Assembly (NCBI GenBank): GCA_914767715.1
Contig: OU612065.1
Span: forward strand, 10,292,001-10,356,000
Reading direction: 5' to 3'
Source: Membranipora membranacea
Lineage: Eukaryota; Bryozoa; Gymnolaemata; Cheilostomatida; Membraniporidae
DNA: 64,000 bases
Below the pieces are notes generated by a model, which was given only the letters and a program-made list of their open reading frames with translations, did no database searches and was not told where the DNA came from. The position numbers were made by a program, and so were the translations under genes. Shown one piece after another: positions 41,401-57,708 of the stretch (positions are counted from its first letter, which is position 1; each line of letters opens with the position of its first letter).

Positions 41401-41640
41401 AGGGAGGCAGGTTAACACAAACTGATCTAATTTTTTGAGAAATGAGTCGGACCAATGACCATAGCTATCTTTATGGTTGGAACACTGTCATGTCAAAAAC
41501 TTCACAGACCTTATTCAGATTTGCAGTGAGAATTTCATATCTACCTGTGTACAAAAGAAGTTATCGAGTCCTATTTTCAGGCATGTCGGACACTGAAGCT
41601 TCGCCTCTTTTTCACAGCCAGAAGTTTCACAAAGCCTCAT
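32404..41640 (-). CDS. METAP1: Methionine aminopeptidase 1
   Basis: METAP1 removes the initiator methionine from nascent cytosolic proteins at the ribosome, using two metal ions. Twelve exons: 41640-41545, 41359-41308, 40502 (or 40499)-40426, 40179-40119, 39927-39836, 39353-39202, 38547-38477, 37701-37570, 37297-37201, 35800-35763, 35438-35373 and 32564-32404. They join in phase to 364 residues (363 with the other acceptor). The N-terminus has the METAP1-type double zinc finger ([26 protein letters not shown]). The catalytic part keeps all five metal ligands: two Asp in LDIT and GDLNET, His in GHGIHDLFH, Glu in FTIEPM and Glu in AQFEQTLL. Introns are long and carry two foldback elements (33748-34757 and 40535-41023). 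The first ATG gives MRLCETSGC, aligned with the start region of human METAP1, though a few upstream residues could be missing. Confidence 0.97.
33748..34757. repeat. Imperfect long inverted repeat (foldback element) in METAP1 intron
   Basis: The left arm (about 33748-34245) and right arm (about 34470-34757) are inverted copies. The best-matching core is left 34020-34185 against right 34522-34690, for example AAACATCCAAAATCTGAAAG on the left and its reverse complement on the right. The outer parts also pair (ATGTACCT and CGCAATGG near the left end). The left arm contains an extra stretch of about 160 bases around 33840-34005. The loop is about 220 bases. No transposase ORF is visible, so it is best read as a non-autonomous DNA transposon or foldback element. 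Its ends and target duplication could not be fixed. Confidence 0.75.
40535..41023. mobile_element. 473-bp palindromic MITE, CATAGAC family, in METAP1 intron
   Basis: The element spans 40543-41015 and begins CATAGACTTAATAATAAACC, and it ends with the reverse complement. The two halves are inverted copies for most of their length. It is flanked by octamers TTTGTGGC (40535-40542) and GTTGTGGC (41016-41023), matching at 7 of 8. Its termini and much of its body match the larger element at 57717-59452. An 8-bp duplication and no coding capacity fit a non-autonomous hAT-like DNA transposon. It lies between the METAP1 exons 41359-41308 and 40502-40426. Confidence 0.85.
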
Positions 41641-41935
41641 TCTGTCTGTCAAAAGTAAAACTTAGTAAGAAGTCAAAGATCATATCATTAAGTTGCTACA
41701 GTAAGTGACAGTAATGAACATGGGTCATTATAAAGACTAATATTCATCATGAGCAATATTGTCAACTATGCTTCGTCCCGATCGGTTTTGATCGTTAATA
41801 CTTTCATGCAGAGATTAACAAGAGAAGATGGGCGCATGCGAGCGGGAAGGCCTGTGCTGTTGGTTTGGAGCAACGGATAGATTCTTGGCCTTCATACTCT
41901 TCTCGGCTTACCAGGAATAATATGAAATAGCCGCT

Positions 41936-42142
41936 ATGGATAAGTTTTTGGTTATCGCAGCGGTTAATACTGCAAAGAACAAGAGTAAGATACTCAGTAA
42001 GGATTGTGTTGTTCCCAGCTGGTATGCTGGCTTGTACCAGTCTAAAATTGCTTCACTTGGTCGCATAACTAGTGAAAGAGCACCACTAGATGCAGCACAC
42101 CTCCCAGACCGCACTTATTATGACATTCTCACACTAGAATAA
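41936..42142 (+). CDS. Small uncharacterised ORF, 68 residues, divergent from METAP1
   Basis: This is an uninterrupted ATG-to-TAA frame starting 296 bases from the METAP1 start and transcribed away from it, so the two could share a promoter. The product is soluble-looking with a short hydrophobic N-terminus (MDKFLVIAAV) and no recognised domain. Its last residues (RTYYDIL) resemble the first strand of a J-domain, but the frame ends there, so this is probably coincidence. The opposite strand is also open over much of this stretch, which weakens the coding case. It may be real, a 5' fragment or chance. Confidence 0.3.
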   Translation: MDKFLVIAAVNTAKNKSKILSKDCVVPSWYAGLYQSKIASLGRITSERAPLDAAHLPDRTYYDILTLE

Positions 42143-42432
42143 ATTCTTGGGCCGGGGCAGGCAGGTTGTGGGATGATCCATTCAATTATATATCAAATCA
42201 ATCCTCCTATCAGTATCACGACCAGGCAGTACAATAAACACACTGTAGTCACGCCAATCTTGACTGGAATCAATCAAGTATATATATTGTAGTATGCAGT
42301 CATTAGCCAACTTTAGTCTTGTCGACCGCCTCTTTATACTACAGGCGATGGACAATTAGCTTGTCATTACAGACTATCCTGTAGCAGATCAATTTGAGAT
42401 CACAACAACCAATGCCGTGTGTGTGTGAACAG

Positions 42433-42484
42433 GGAGTTACAGAGTTTTCAAACTCCTTGGAGTTACAGAGTTTTCAAACTCCTT
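42433..42484. repeat. Two exact tandem copies of a 26-bp unit
   Basis: The units at 42433-42458 and 42459-42484 are identical. Each begins GGAGTT and contains AAACTCC, so each can form a small hairpin. Similar GGAGTT/AACTCC hairpins occur at 15227-15246 and 3315-3342. They lie upstream of PRMT1, between it and the small divergent ORF. Confidence 0.85.
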
Positions 42485-42746
42485 GGTGTGAATGAAGTCA
42501 GCACTTGCCCACATTGTTTATTTTGTGTGTATATTCCTAGAACCTACATTACTTTAGACTTAGGTCCTTAAAAAGAAATGCAGACTATCATGGGTCATTA
42601 TAACTTCGAGAAAATTATTTGTATAGAATATACTCGAGGAGGTTTTGAACGTCTGTTCTTGTAGGCAAATAGTGAACCAATGAATACATGCACATAAAAC
42701 TGTGACGAAGTACACAAACATGTGTTCTCTTAGAAAAAATCAAACA

Positions 42747-46849
<4,103 letters not shown>

Positions 46850-49388
46850 TCTCATCGAGTACTTCCTGTCCCAACCTGGGGCTGAGTCGAGGATTAACTT
46901 GGCATGTCCATCTCTACTTGTGCATTATAACATGAGTCGTTTTACACAAATTGTTCGGTTTTTATTTTAATACCATGGATTCTTTTATTACCAGGAACAA
47001 ATCTGATGCTTTTGAATCTTGAACACATTTATCTTATTCGGTCAGCACATTTGTACAGTTGTTAAGTTCATGTAAAAAGGAACTGATTGAGTCAATGTAA
47101 AGAGTCTTGATACTGTGCTTTCCGTTTTTCATTACTAATTCACTGGTAAAGCTTTTGTTGTTAAAATATTTTTTTTCCAGTTAATGATTTAAAGGGATGC
47201 CAAACATTTGGTAAATACATTTTGTCACATACCCATCTTAAAACTCAATGTAGTGCATAAGATTATGTAGTACATTAACCATATATACTGCAAAGTTTGA
47301 GAAAATATCGTGCATTAGGTCTTTGTCTATTGTTGGAACCGATAAATCCTCTTTTTGTTTCCAAGCGAGATTACAATTTAAGATAAGTCATAGAATTATA
47401 TTAATAAATGTAAACAATAAGAACGCCACATTGTGCAGATTTTGAATTGTTAATATGTTCATTTTTGATCCTCGGCTCCCTCCCATTCATGCTTTCAAAA
47501 AGATAGGTGTTACACCAAAACCTAACATAGAATTTTTTTACTTAATTGTATTTAATTTGACGCAATCAACGGAATGAGTCGATGTAAGCCCTTTCAGAAC
47601 CAAACCAGAATTATGGATATGCAGTTATTCCTCCAGTCAAAGCTTATTACGTCATTGATACTTTGGCCTCGTATGTTGTAAGTGTAATGTGGTTTTGCAT
47701 TGGCCTGAATATGCTTAAATGGGGTTGCCTTCTCTTATTGTGATCAGGCCCAATCAAAGGCTGTTTGGCAACTAGGATTGCATGACCAATTACATCTGCT
47801 CTTGCATAGTGGATCAGATGTGACCTGCAGTAAAACTTCCAAGTCAGTAGATACCATTGCTTAACTACTACCAAAGTGGTCAGACTGGTCAGACTATCTA
47901 GTAAAAATACTCTGATCAAAGTTCAGCACTCACACCGAATGTATTATAACTCACATGAGAACTTCAATGTAGTTCATTGGTTGGGGCATCAATCTCACCA
48001 CACAAACAAGAGCAGTGATTTATTGCAAGCAGCACACTTTTCAAGGTAAAAATACAGGAAGAGATAAGAGAAGATTCTGGATTTGTCCAACTCAGACATG
48101 AGCCAAGGAAGGGAGATTTCTCCCTGCTCAAACATCTAACTCCAGTCCTTGCTCAGACCAATGAGGATGGGAGTTCATTGCTCAGACAGATCATTCAAAT
48201 GTAGCATCTGATTCACCTTAATTACTCTAAATGAAATCATTAAAATCTTTTATCAGTTTAGAGTATTGTCTAAAATATGGGTGTTCCATTCGATATGAAT
48301 TACACTATTTATTTCAGTGAGTGATCATTGTCTCTGACAGTGTAATTGTTGTTTATTACATATATTATATAAAACACAATCTTACTCAGACCACACTCAC
48401 CACAGGTTTACTTGAACAACAACCATGCCTCAGACCCTTTGCCTCCAAGCATGGTATCTCAAAAAATCAAATCTCTGGCAATGTTAGTCTAGTAAAAGTT
48501 TTTTAAATCCTTGTTTCCAGAAACCCTGGTTTGCAAGAGATCTGTGACACACAAGTCTATGGGCCCCTGGAGGGGGGAGGAGGCCTTTCAATAAGGATGA
48601 GCGATTATCCACTAAAGCAACTTACCACCATCAAATCGCACAAGATTAACACTCACTTGGTCTTTCAATTAGACAGATTTGTTCTCAAATTGCTCACTCA
48701 GAATATATAGTTCCATCTATCAGTGAACGATTTGTGAGTGATACCTTAGCAAGTCTCACTTGCTGAGTGAGTGATCAGATTGTAATTTTGGCTGTTTTTG
48801 ATTGAAACCCCCCCCCCCCTCCCCTGGATCTTACACTAAACTGTAAACACTGTACATTCATCATACCTACATAGGTGATAGATAGATAAATCATCCCCTC
48901 ATTTAAAGGGATTTTTGAAGCTTTTCTACCCTGCCTTATGATGAGGATTTAAATCTTGATTTAAGATAAGTTTTCGCACTGGATTGCCTCTAAAACTTTC
49001 TGTGTCAATAATTTTCCGCTTCAAAATCATTGTTCCTTTTTTGCAAAAGAAAATAGGCAGAGAACTTGAAGTGCATACATAAAGTAAGACACAAATGCAG
49101 CCAAATACAAGCTGTCAAGGTATATCTCACCTAAAGTATAATACATACACCTGACCTTTGTCTCTTGATGAACCTATATATAGGCTAGAAGCATAGTGTA
49201 AGGCCTGCCAATCGCAATCAGGTTGTCACAAAGTGGAGACCAGGTTTTGAACTGTAACCACAGCCATCACCATACAGAATATTCTTCTCAGCCACTAGAT
49301 TGTCGCAGGTGACTACAGTGACAGCTCTCCCAAATTTCTTTAACTTGACATAAAGCATTGATCAATTAATTTTATGCAGAGAATAAAG
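46850..49388. other. Intergenic region between PRMT1 and CDP-diacylglycerol synthase
   Basis: Both neighbours are on the plus strand. The left part should be the PRMT1 3' UTR. The right part should hold the promoter of the next gene and a 5' UTR intron, since an acceptor-like TTTTATGCAG ends at 49379. A C-run is at about 48808-48819. Open frames here, such as one on the minus strand at 47647-47919, lack conserved features. No RNA gene was recognised. Confidence 0.5.
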
Positions 49389-52300
49389 ATGAGTGAGGTT
49401 CGCCAAAGGAAACTTGAGGATAACGGAAAAGAACCTGCTGAAAAAGAAAACGAGGTGAGTAGAGAACTCAGAATATTGCTATTGCTGTTCCTTGTTTTAT
49501 GGTATGACAAGTTATTAACAGCCTGGTGCCAAGGATCTCTATCAATACCTGGAGGGGGAACTCTTAGACCATTTTATTTTGTTTCCTACAATGCAGAGGC
49601 TATAAATAAGACTGGAGTAAAACTCCCTTGGGTTTTTTCGATTGACATTCAATGATTCTAGAAATCCAGGCTATAAAATAAGATTCCCCACGCCTATTTA
49701 CATTACCATTTTTTTGATAAGGCATTACTACGAAGAGTTTTACTTCGCTTGTCACCTTATACTGTGATCAATGCAGCAAAACATAAAAGGAAAATATTGG
49801 TTTTATATCAGATTGAACAACAAAGTGGAATATGCAAGATCTGCTGGTGTTCAGGTTACGGCTTTTTCCTAGTCTATGCTGTTTTCTTCATGAATATTGG
49901 CATCTAATTCACATACTACACTATGTATTATACACCTATGACAAAGAAGTAAGAGTCCTATTTCAAATCTACAAGTAGCAATTCTTTCTCATACCATAGC
50001 TTCTGATATGGTGATCAGTGGCTAAAGAGACACAGGGGGAAGAGGGAGGGCAGTCAAGCCTTACTGGTGTAGACATTGTGCTTCAAATAGGTAAATAGGT
50101 GAAAATACATGAGGAACCTGTCAGACCTTGTAGAATCCCATTAGTGGGCTCCTATCTGTCTGAAAAGTGAACATGTTTCTGAGGGGAGATATGGCTTCCT
50201 CACCCAACTGATTTCAAAAATTGTTCACCTAACTATTTTTAGAATTTGGATTCTGAGGAGTCTGATAATGATGACTTACAGCACCTCAATGATGCAGGAG
50301 ATGCTGGTCCTGATATGCCTTCACCAACTCCAGCATCGCCAACTGGCACTAATGTTACACCAGAACTTCTCGAAAATGTCACCAAAAACATGTCTCAAAG
50401 GTACTAACGCTATTTAAAACAATGCAGTTATTCACAGATTTTGCAGTACATGACTATACCTTCTTGAGGCATAACCACATTGGGATACCAACATTCTGCG
50501 TAGGCTAAGCTCTGGCAAAGTTTCCACATTCTGAGAATTCCACAATAATCTAATTAGTCAAATTGATCCAATAAATCAATTAATTTGAAAAATTGGCTGA
50601 GCCACAAATAATTTTGTTATTGAAATTGTTGTGTTCAGGTGTAATGGAAATTTCAAAATTTTAAAGCAGTGACTTCATGACATCAATTATCATTTATGAT
50701 ATCATTATTACCTGTTAATAATAACCTTCATTATCAGTTATCTACAAACATCAGTCAAGATCACAAGAGTAGTATTGGAATCAGAGGCAATTATCTACAA
50801 ATATATATATATATATATACAGATTTGCTAATTCGCTACACTTAGTGATCTCAATTCTCAGTCCATCTTTCTTGTATCTATAAGGAATGAAATTTCAGTG
50901 CTTTTTATACAAATATCTGAAAACAACTGGCAGTAAATCCCCTAAAACACATGATATGATAGAAGTATCATAGTAGTTATAAAGAGCTCTGACAAATCTT
51001 AGATGAAAAGCATGTGCAGCAGTTTTGTTAATTCAACTGTGATATGGTTGCTTAAATTAGTTGTGTGCATGTCAATATTGTTTACCTGCATATTTTTTGT
51101 TTACAGGTGGAAAGGTTATACTGTACGGTTTGTGTTGAGTTTATTTATGATCGGAGGGTTTATATTCATTCTCTATCTTGGTCCACTAGCTCTAGTATTA
51201 CTGGTAAGCCTTTGATTTATAATCATAGAACCTTCTACATGCAAACCGAAGTATTTATATATTGAGAAAAAAATATTGCAGCTTTAGTTAAATTTTCTAA
51301 CCACCCTAGAAAAGTCAAGTATTCACAGGAAAAAAAATCTTGCCATTCTGCACAAACTTGAAATAGTGAATTGTATCGCTAGCAAACATCAACTCTACAT
51401 CATTACTTTAAAAATCATAATTTTCCGCCTTAGCTTACATTAAGTCCACCCCAAACTAGCTATGCAAGTCTCTACATGATACTTAATCCACTAGGGAAAT
51501 TAAGACATTCCACATGGATAAAGTGTACTTGTATCAAAAAGGTAGCTCAAACTGTATATAAGCTGTAACTGTATGTCTGCCACGAAACACAATGAATAGC
51601 TAATCATCTCTCTGCTTTAGAACACCTAGTCAGCTTTAGGAATCTATATGTAGACTTTCCCATAGGTGGCAAGTTTGGCAGCTTACTACCAGATACATAA
51701 TACTTGACCTTGGCTGAAGTAAATCAAATCGACTGTTTGGGTGTACAGCCTCTAAGGTGGTCTGACTGTTGCTATATGGTTCAAAGTCCATAGTACCATA
51801 CGGCTCGTTAAAACTAAAATGCCACGCAAACAGTGTCATGTCATCACAAAGTTACAATAGTCTAACAAAGTTCTAGATACAGATAGCATTATGTATAAAA
51901 ACTTGTTTATCCAAATATGAGAGGCATTTACTGTATTATTAGCACAACATACTGAGATGTGTATGAATAAATCAATAATTGTCTAAATTTTTCCTCATGG
52001 TTATTGAGTCATGATATAATATTCTGGTATTTCTTCTGATGAGTGACTAATTATATTTTGTATTTAAGGTTATGGGTATCCAGATGAAGTGTTTCTCGGA
52101 GATTATTAACATAGGATACACAGTGTACAGGTCCCAGGACTTACCATGGTTTCGGTCACTCAGCTGGTTTTTCCTTGTCACTGCCAACTATTATATCAAC
52201 GGTGAAATGATAATCGACCAGTTCGGAGTCCTTCTTCAAAAAACCGTAAGTCAACATGGCCGATCAATAATTCTAATTAGCTGTGTTGCTGACATTTCAG

Positions 52301-55300
52301 TCAATTAGATATTGACATCAGAGCAATCCGAGACCAATATAACCAACAGATTACAAAGCAGAAGATTCAAATGTTTGAAGCTGTTTTTTCATGGATAGAA
52401 TGACATTGTAGAGTTTACCTACATCTCTACACCTACACCGAACGACAAATTGCAATTCCGCACCACTGTGTGTATGTCCGGTGTATGTTAAGGATCTGGA
52501 TCTGTGTCCATAACACAGCTCTTGTCATCATTTCTAACATTTATATATCTCATCATGACCATATTCATATCTGTTACAGGATTTTTTGGGTCCGCTGGTG
52601 ACCTATCATAAGTTTATATCTATATCTCTCTACATGGCAGGCATAGTAGCCTTTGTCTGCAGTCTTAAGAAAAGATTCTATATGCGACAATTCACCCTTG
52701 TAAGTCAAACCCTCTTGTAAACTTTTGCATGGCACAATTTTGATGATTAAATGCCTAATACAACTCCATCTGGATACTTAGAATCTTCTGGTTGCCTTAT
52801 TTTATCAATGAACTCCCTCTCAGTTCATTGTTTAGATATACCACACAAAATATTAATATAAATCTTCGTGTGGAACTGAATGAGAAAAATAGTTGTTGCC
52901 ATACAAATTATTCTATTCAGCGGCATCTTACCCTAAAATATGAAACAAAAATAATAAATACAAATTTCTATGTGACAACTCCTGCACAAATATTTTCATG
53001 ACTATATTTAGTTTTTGTAAGCAACAATAATCCTGAATTGTAGTTTGATTATGCCTTTGAAATTAACATTTTCTTCACATGAGATGATACTCACTAAATA
53101 TAAAATTTGACAAATTGTGGCTGATTTTCTGAAATTGGCTGATATTTTGATAACATACTAATGCTGTTGACAGGTCAATTTTCTTTTTAGTTTGGGTATA
53201 CTCATGTTGTTCTGCTGGTTGTGGCGGTTGGAGCTAATTTCCTGAACAGACTAATATTTGAAGGTATTTTCTGGTAAGCATACGTAATACAATGCCAAAT
53301 TTGAGAACCCACACAGACTATATTGTAAAATTAAAATTATTGTTGTGACAAACTGCCAGCTAAACCAATACACAACTGGATATATTTACCTTTGATATGA
53401 TACTCCTTACCCTGTAACGCAAGTGGTATCTAAATGCTAAGACCATCGATTTTCTGTCCAATATTGTGTCATGGAAATGCTAACAAAAATCCATAAACAT
53501 TCTATGATGTTGACCAGCTTTGAGTCTTCTAGAGGCTTATGCTAATATATACATTGAAAAATTTGCTTACAGGTTTTTCCTGTGCACATCGATGATTATC
53601 TGTAACGACATATGGGCTTACCTGTTTGGATTCTTCTTCGGCAAGACTCCTCTTATTAAGCTGTCACCTAAAAAGACCTGGGAGGGATACTTAGGTGGAG
53701 GTCTTGCTACTCTGGTTTATGCTGCTATCGTAAGTAAAGCTCTCGAGACTCCACATTATTCAACATCACATTACATACTGGCTGCATTCCGCAGCATAGT
53801 TTAGGTCCACTCTGTACAATGGAGAGGGTATTGACTTGACAGCATGATTATTCATCACGGCCCATTGTGATGACCAAGTAAAAACACTGGTTCTGTTATA
53901 TGTAACAGATGATGTTTAGCACTAAGTGATGGGCAAATATCTTTATATATATATTTTATGATTATGCCGCCGTTATTTTTTGTCTTGTTTGTACAAAATT
54001 ATTCACTTGAAGAATGGATGAAGGACCAACACACTGGTTGTTACATTCACTCCGCTCTTCCCAAGAATCAGTATTAATTTTACTGAAAGCTGCCATTTAG
54101 CCCAGAACTTGGCTTCTTGCAATGTAGCACTAGTTTTGTCAGTGTTGAGAACAATGTCTGCCTTATTTATGATAATTCATAATAAGCTAACTTAATCAGT
54201 TTCCATCTACACCTTACAGATTACAAATGTGATGGTACACTATGATTACTTGGTATGCCCGATAGAATACAGCCTTAGACAAGATGATATTTTAACATCA
54301 GAATGTATTCGCAACCCTGTATTTGTGTTGACTGAATATTTACTGCCGAAATCAGTACAGACAGCCACCAATATGGTAAGTTTTCCTAAAACTGCTATAA
54401 ATTACTCTTGACTTGGTATACCCTCGCATTATCTTTTGTTTTGAAACTATCAGTGAGTTTCGCTACAAACATTGGAATGTGTGAAACACTGTTCCTGTCA
54501 TATGTCGCATAATTGGATCTTGAATGATCCTTATCACCAAGGTATACATGCACAGAATTTAAACCTGCACAGCGTAGATAGTTCCAAGATGCTATTTTCC
54601 CAATCATCTGAACCTTAGCTGTCATATACATTAGGTTTTTGGGGTGTCTGGTCACTCATTTTGTGTTCTAAGATTGAGGATATCCTCACCCTTCATGGTG
54701 GGGGGGGGGGGGGACATATGGAAAATTTAAGGTGTACATCTTCATATCCAGATGATTGTGTTTCACTTTTCAGATTGGATTGCCGATGACCAGCGTTCAT
54801 GTTTACCCAATCACATTCCATTCACTTTTTCTTGCGACATTCGCGTCACTCATTGGGCCCTTCGGAGGTTTCTTTGCTAGCGGATTTAAAAGAGCTTTCA
54901 GAATAAAGGTAAGTCACAAGGCTGACTGTCCACCAGTAGGCAATGATATTGATGGTTAATGACTATCTTGACCATATTAATTCTATTGGATGGGTGATCT
55001 ACTCCAAATATGCCTTGTGTGGACATGTGTATTAATATATTGACCATTCAGTAATCTCAGAGCTGTGAGGCGTAACCGTGACTAAATAATTGTTCAATGG
55101 ATGTATTGGATTGAGTTTATCTGTTGCAGGACTTTGGTGATATATTTCCTGGACACGGTGGGTTCATGGACAGATTCGACTGTCAGATTCTTATGGGAGC
55201 ATTCGCATATACATACATCACAACTTTTGTCAGGTTGGTGCTAAGACTTATATATAAATATCAGGGTATAAGTTTTTCAGTGTACGCTTGAACCTGAGAG

Positions 55301-55782
55301 GCTTATGAGCGAGCTCGTATTTTCAGCCATTCTGTTGATCATACTAGACCTGAATTACCTCCATGTTGTGTTGTGTTGACTACCGATTTCGGTTGATAGA
55401 AAATTGCAACAGAGGGTGTGCTTTGCTCGTTCTATACAATTACAATCAAAGGTCCTTTTATTTTCTGCAACCTCGCATATATTTGCTGTTCTGTTTTGAA
55501 AAAGGGTGGACCCAGTGTAGAATGCTGAATTCAGTATGCTGCGAAAGACCAATTCCAAGGTGTAGGCGCATTTGAGGGGAATAGAAAGGTGTTACATAGA
55601 AAGAGATTCCTTATGTATACTTGAGTGTATGTCTATTTAACAGAATACCGAACCCACAAAAACTCATAGCCACACTATATGCCATGCATTCAGATGAACA
55701 GCTGATGGTCCTGGATGCTTTATGTTCAAACTTGGAGGGCAAAGGAATTGTGAATTGTGCAGGATTATATTCACAGCAGTAA
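49389..55782 (+). CDS. CDS1/2: CDP-diacylglycerol synthase (phosphatidate cytidylyltransferase)
   Basis: The enzyme makes CDP-diacylglycerol from phosphatidate and CTP in the ER membrane, feeding phosphatidylinositol synthesis. Eleven exons: 49389-49454, 50243-50400, 51107-51203, 52069-52245, 52580-52699, 53191-53273, 53573-53729, 54220-54375, 54774-54908, 55130-55233 and 55644-55782. They join in phase to 463 residues, close to human CDS1 (461) and CDS2 (445). An acidic, Ser-rich cytosolic N-terminus is followed by several hydrophobic membrane spans. Conserved blocks are [28 protein letters not shown] and [18 protein letters not shown]. The family signature SxFKRxxxxKD...PGHGGxxDRxD is split across exons 9 and 10. 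The start chosen gives MSEVRQRK, like human MTELRQR. An in-frame ATG at 49374 precedes the likely acceptor. Only one such gene is in the window. Confidence 0.97.
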
Positions 55783-56420
55783 TTCAGGCAAGAAATAAAT
55801 CCTATGGGATGGCGAGGACTGGTCAGCACCCGGCTCTCATGCTGTTGTATGTAGGAGGGATGATGAACTGTGTTGTCTATGGCATGAGTGCTGCTCATGT
55901 TGAAGTTTTCCCCTCAATTCATATTGTGAGTAGGTATCAGATGGCATTCAAGGCGAGGGCAAACGTTCATGTGTAAATATTAGAAATGAAGGATTGAAAC
56001 TTACTCATATCAACATGTGAGCAACGGATCGAGAATGAGAGATTCCAACTCAGCGATCTTAATGTAAGTCTATTTATTTGTAATTATAATGAAAATTGTT
56101 TTTGTGATCAAGAAAATGCTGCTGAATTAAAATAGACAGTATACATCTTAGACTAGCCTCAGGCAAACTCCTCGTTGTAATAAATAGTGATATGGATTTA
56201 TCTCCGTTTATGATACGCCTATATCCATCGATCTGTGATTTCTAATTAAGTGTGCTGTATTATTTCCTCGATAAATTAATTTTTCTAATTGCTGTTTTCC
56301 AAGGTTTTATTCTTGTTATTTTTCACTTTTCAATTGTACCAAAAACATACGTATTATAAATATTTCAGTGCTGCTTACAGGAATAAAAGCTGGTGGCAAA
56401 CCCATATATATATATATGTA

Positions 56421-56742
56421 TGTATCTGGAAGCGAATAATTTCAATGAATAAATGTCCTGCATGACTCATGTGAAGGTGATATTTCAGGCTATGACTGTT
56501 CTATGTACTGATGTACAGCCGAAACCTAGATGTTTGTTAGTATCACATGTACAATCATGTTGGATTTGAGGGCAAGATAAAAAATCTTTGTAGCAAACAC
56601 ATATTATATATCATTTATCTAGAAGCAAATGATTTCAATGATTGAATGATCTATGTGATTTGTTTGTTATTTCAAGCTATGACTGTTCTAAATACTGATG
56701 TACAACAGCGACCTAGATGTTTGTTAATAATATATGTACAAG
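56421..56742. repeat. Diverged tandem duplication, period about 190 bp
   Basis: Unit 1 (56421-56552) and unit 2 (56611-56742) share blocks such as GCTATGACTGTTCTA, TACTGATGTACA and CCTAGATGTTTGTTA in the same order, with scattered substitutions and small gaps between. No coding potential is seen. Confidence 0.8.
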
Positions 56743-57708
56743 GTAAATCTTTACATGAACCAGAGGCAACTATGATATTAGGACCTGAGGGATAGGAGGC
56801 ATTTTATCAACATTTTAATGAAAAGTATACCAGTTACTGTATGGAATAGTCCCATTAGGTGTTGAGGTGTTGGATTGGAAAAACTAATATCAATTTTGCA
56901 ATTTGTATCAGCAAGATAATTTATTGAATGACAGTGTCTAGCTCTGAGGCTGAAAACAAATAGGCTGTGCCAAAAAACGATTCGTCCATTGAGAAAGAGG
57001 ATGCAAAGATGAGCATGTTTCATTCGTTATTCAGGGTTCACCATATCAAAGTGGTCAGTCCTCATATATTTGTAATATTCTGATATTGAAATCATGAGCA
57101 AAGTATTGAATAATGTGGAGAGATGACACTTTGAGGATTTTCATGCGAAAACCCTGCAGACTAAGACAGCTTCTGGTGCTGTGTACATCATATGGTATCA
57201 TGAAACATTCTCCTCCTTACCGGCTGTCAGCATGAGCTCAAGTTGTATTGTCCAATCTCACAAAAATTGATCCTCAAAGTTACACAACTTCTATCACCCA
57301 TCTCCAAAATATGCATGTCTGGTCGTGTTTTTTCAATGTTTTCTTTGATAAGCAAAAAATTTAAGAGTTACCCCCACACAAAAGCTAGATATCTCACAAT
57401 TATGCAGCCCTATTACCCCAATATGGAGGACAATGCGATCATTCCACAGCAATATAGGAAAGGTTCTAATATTCAGTCTCAGGCTTCATGAAAGGTAGTA
57501 GGGAGTTATCCTTTCTGTCCTGACTATTGTGGTGATGATTCTGTTGATCTAAATATGTTATCCAGCATTAGCCTGATGTAGGGATACCTGCCCGAACTAC
57601 CAGCAAGTACAATTGGCATAAGTGAGGACGCTGAGGGAGTACTGTATAATATATTGACTGCGAAGGACAGTTAAAAAAACAGACAAGAAAACTGATGTCA
57701 CTAGATGA

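Noticed and set aside
47647-47919. 90-codon minus-strand open frame between PRMT1 and CDP-diacylglycerol synthase
   Set aside because: No conserved motif, no splice context and unremarkable composition; probably chance.
55722-55976. 84-codon plus-strand open frame
   Set aside because: It overlaps the last coding exon and 3' UTR of the CDP-diacylglycerol synthase gene in another frame.
57243-57491. 82-codon plus-strand open frame in the transposon-rich region
   Set aside because: No recognisable domain, no splice partners, and surrounded by repeats.
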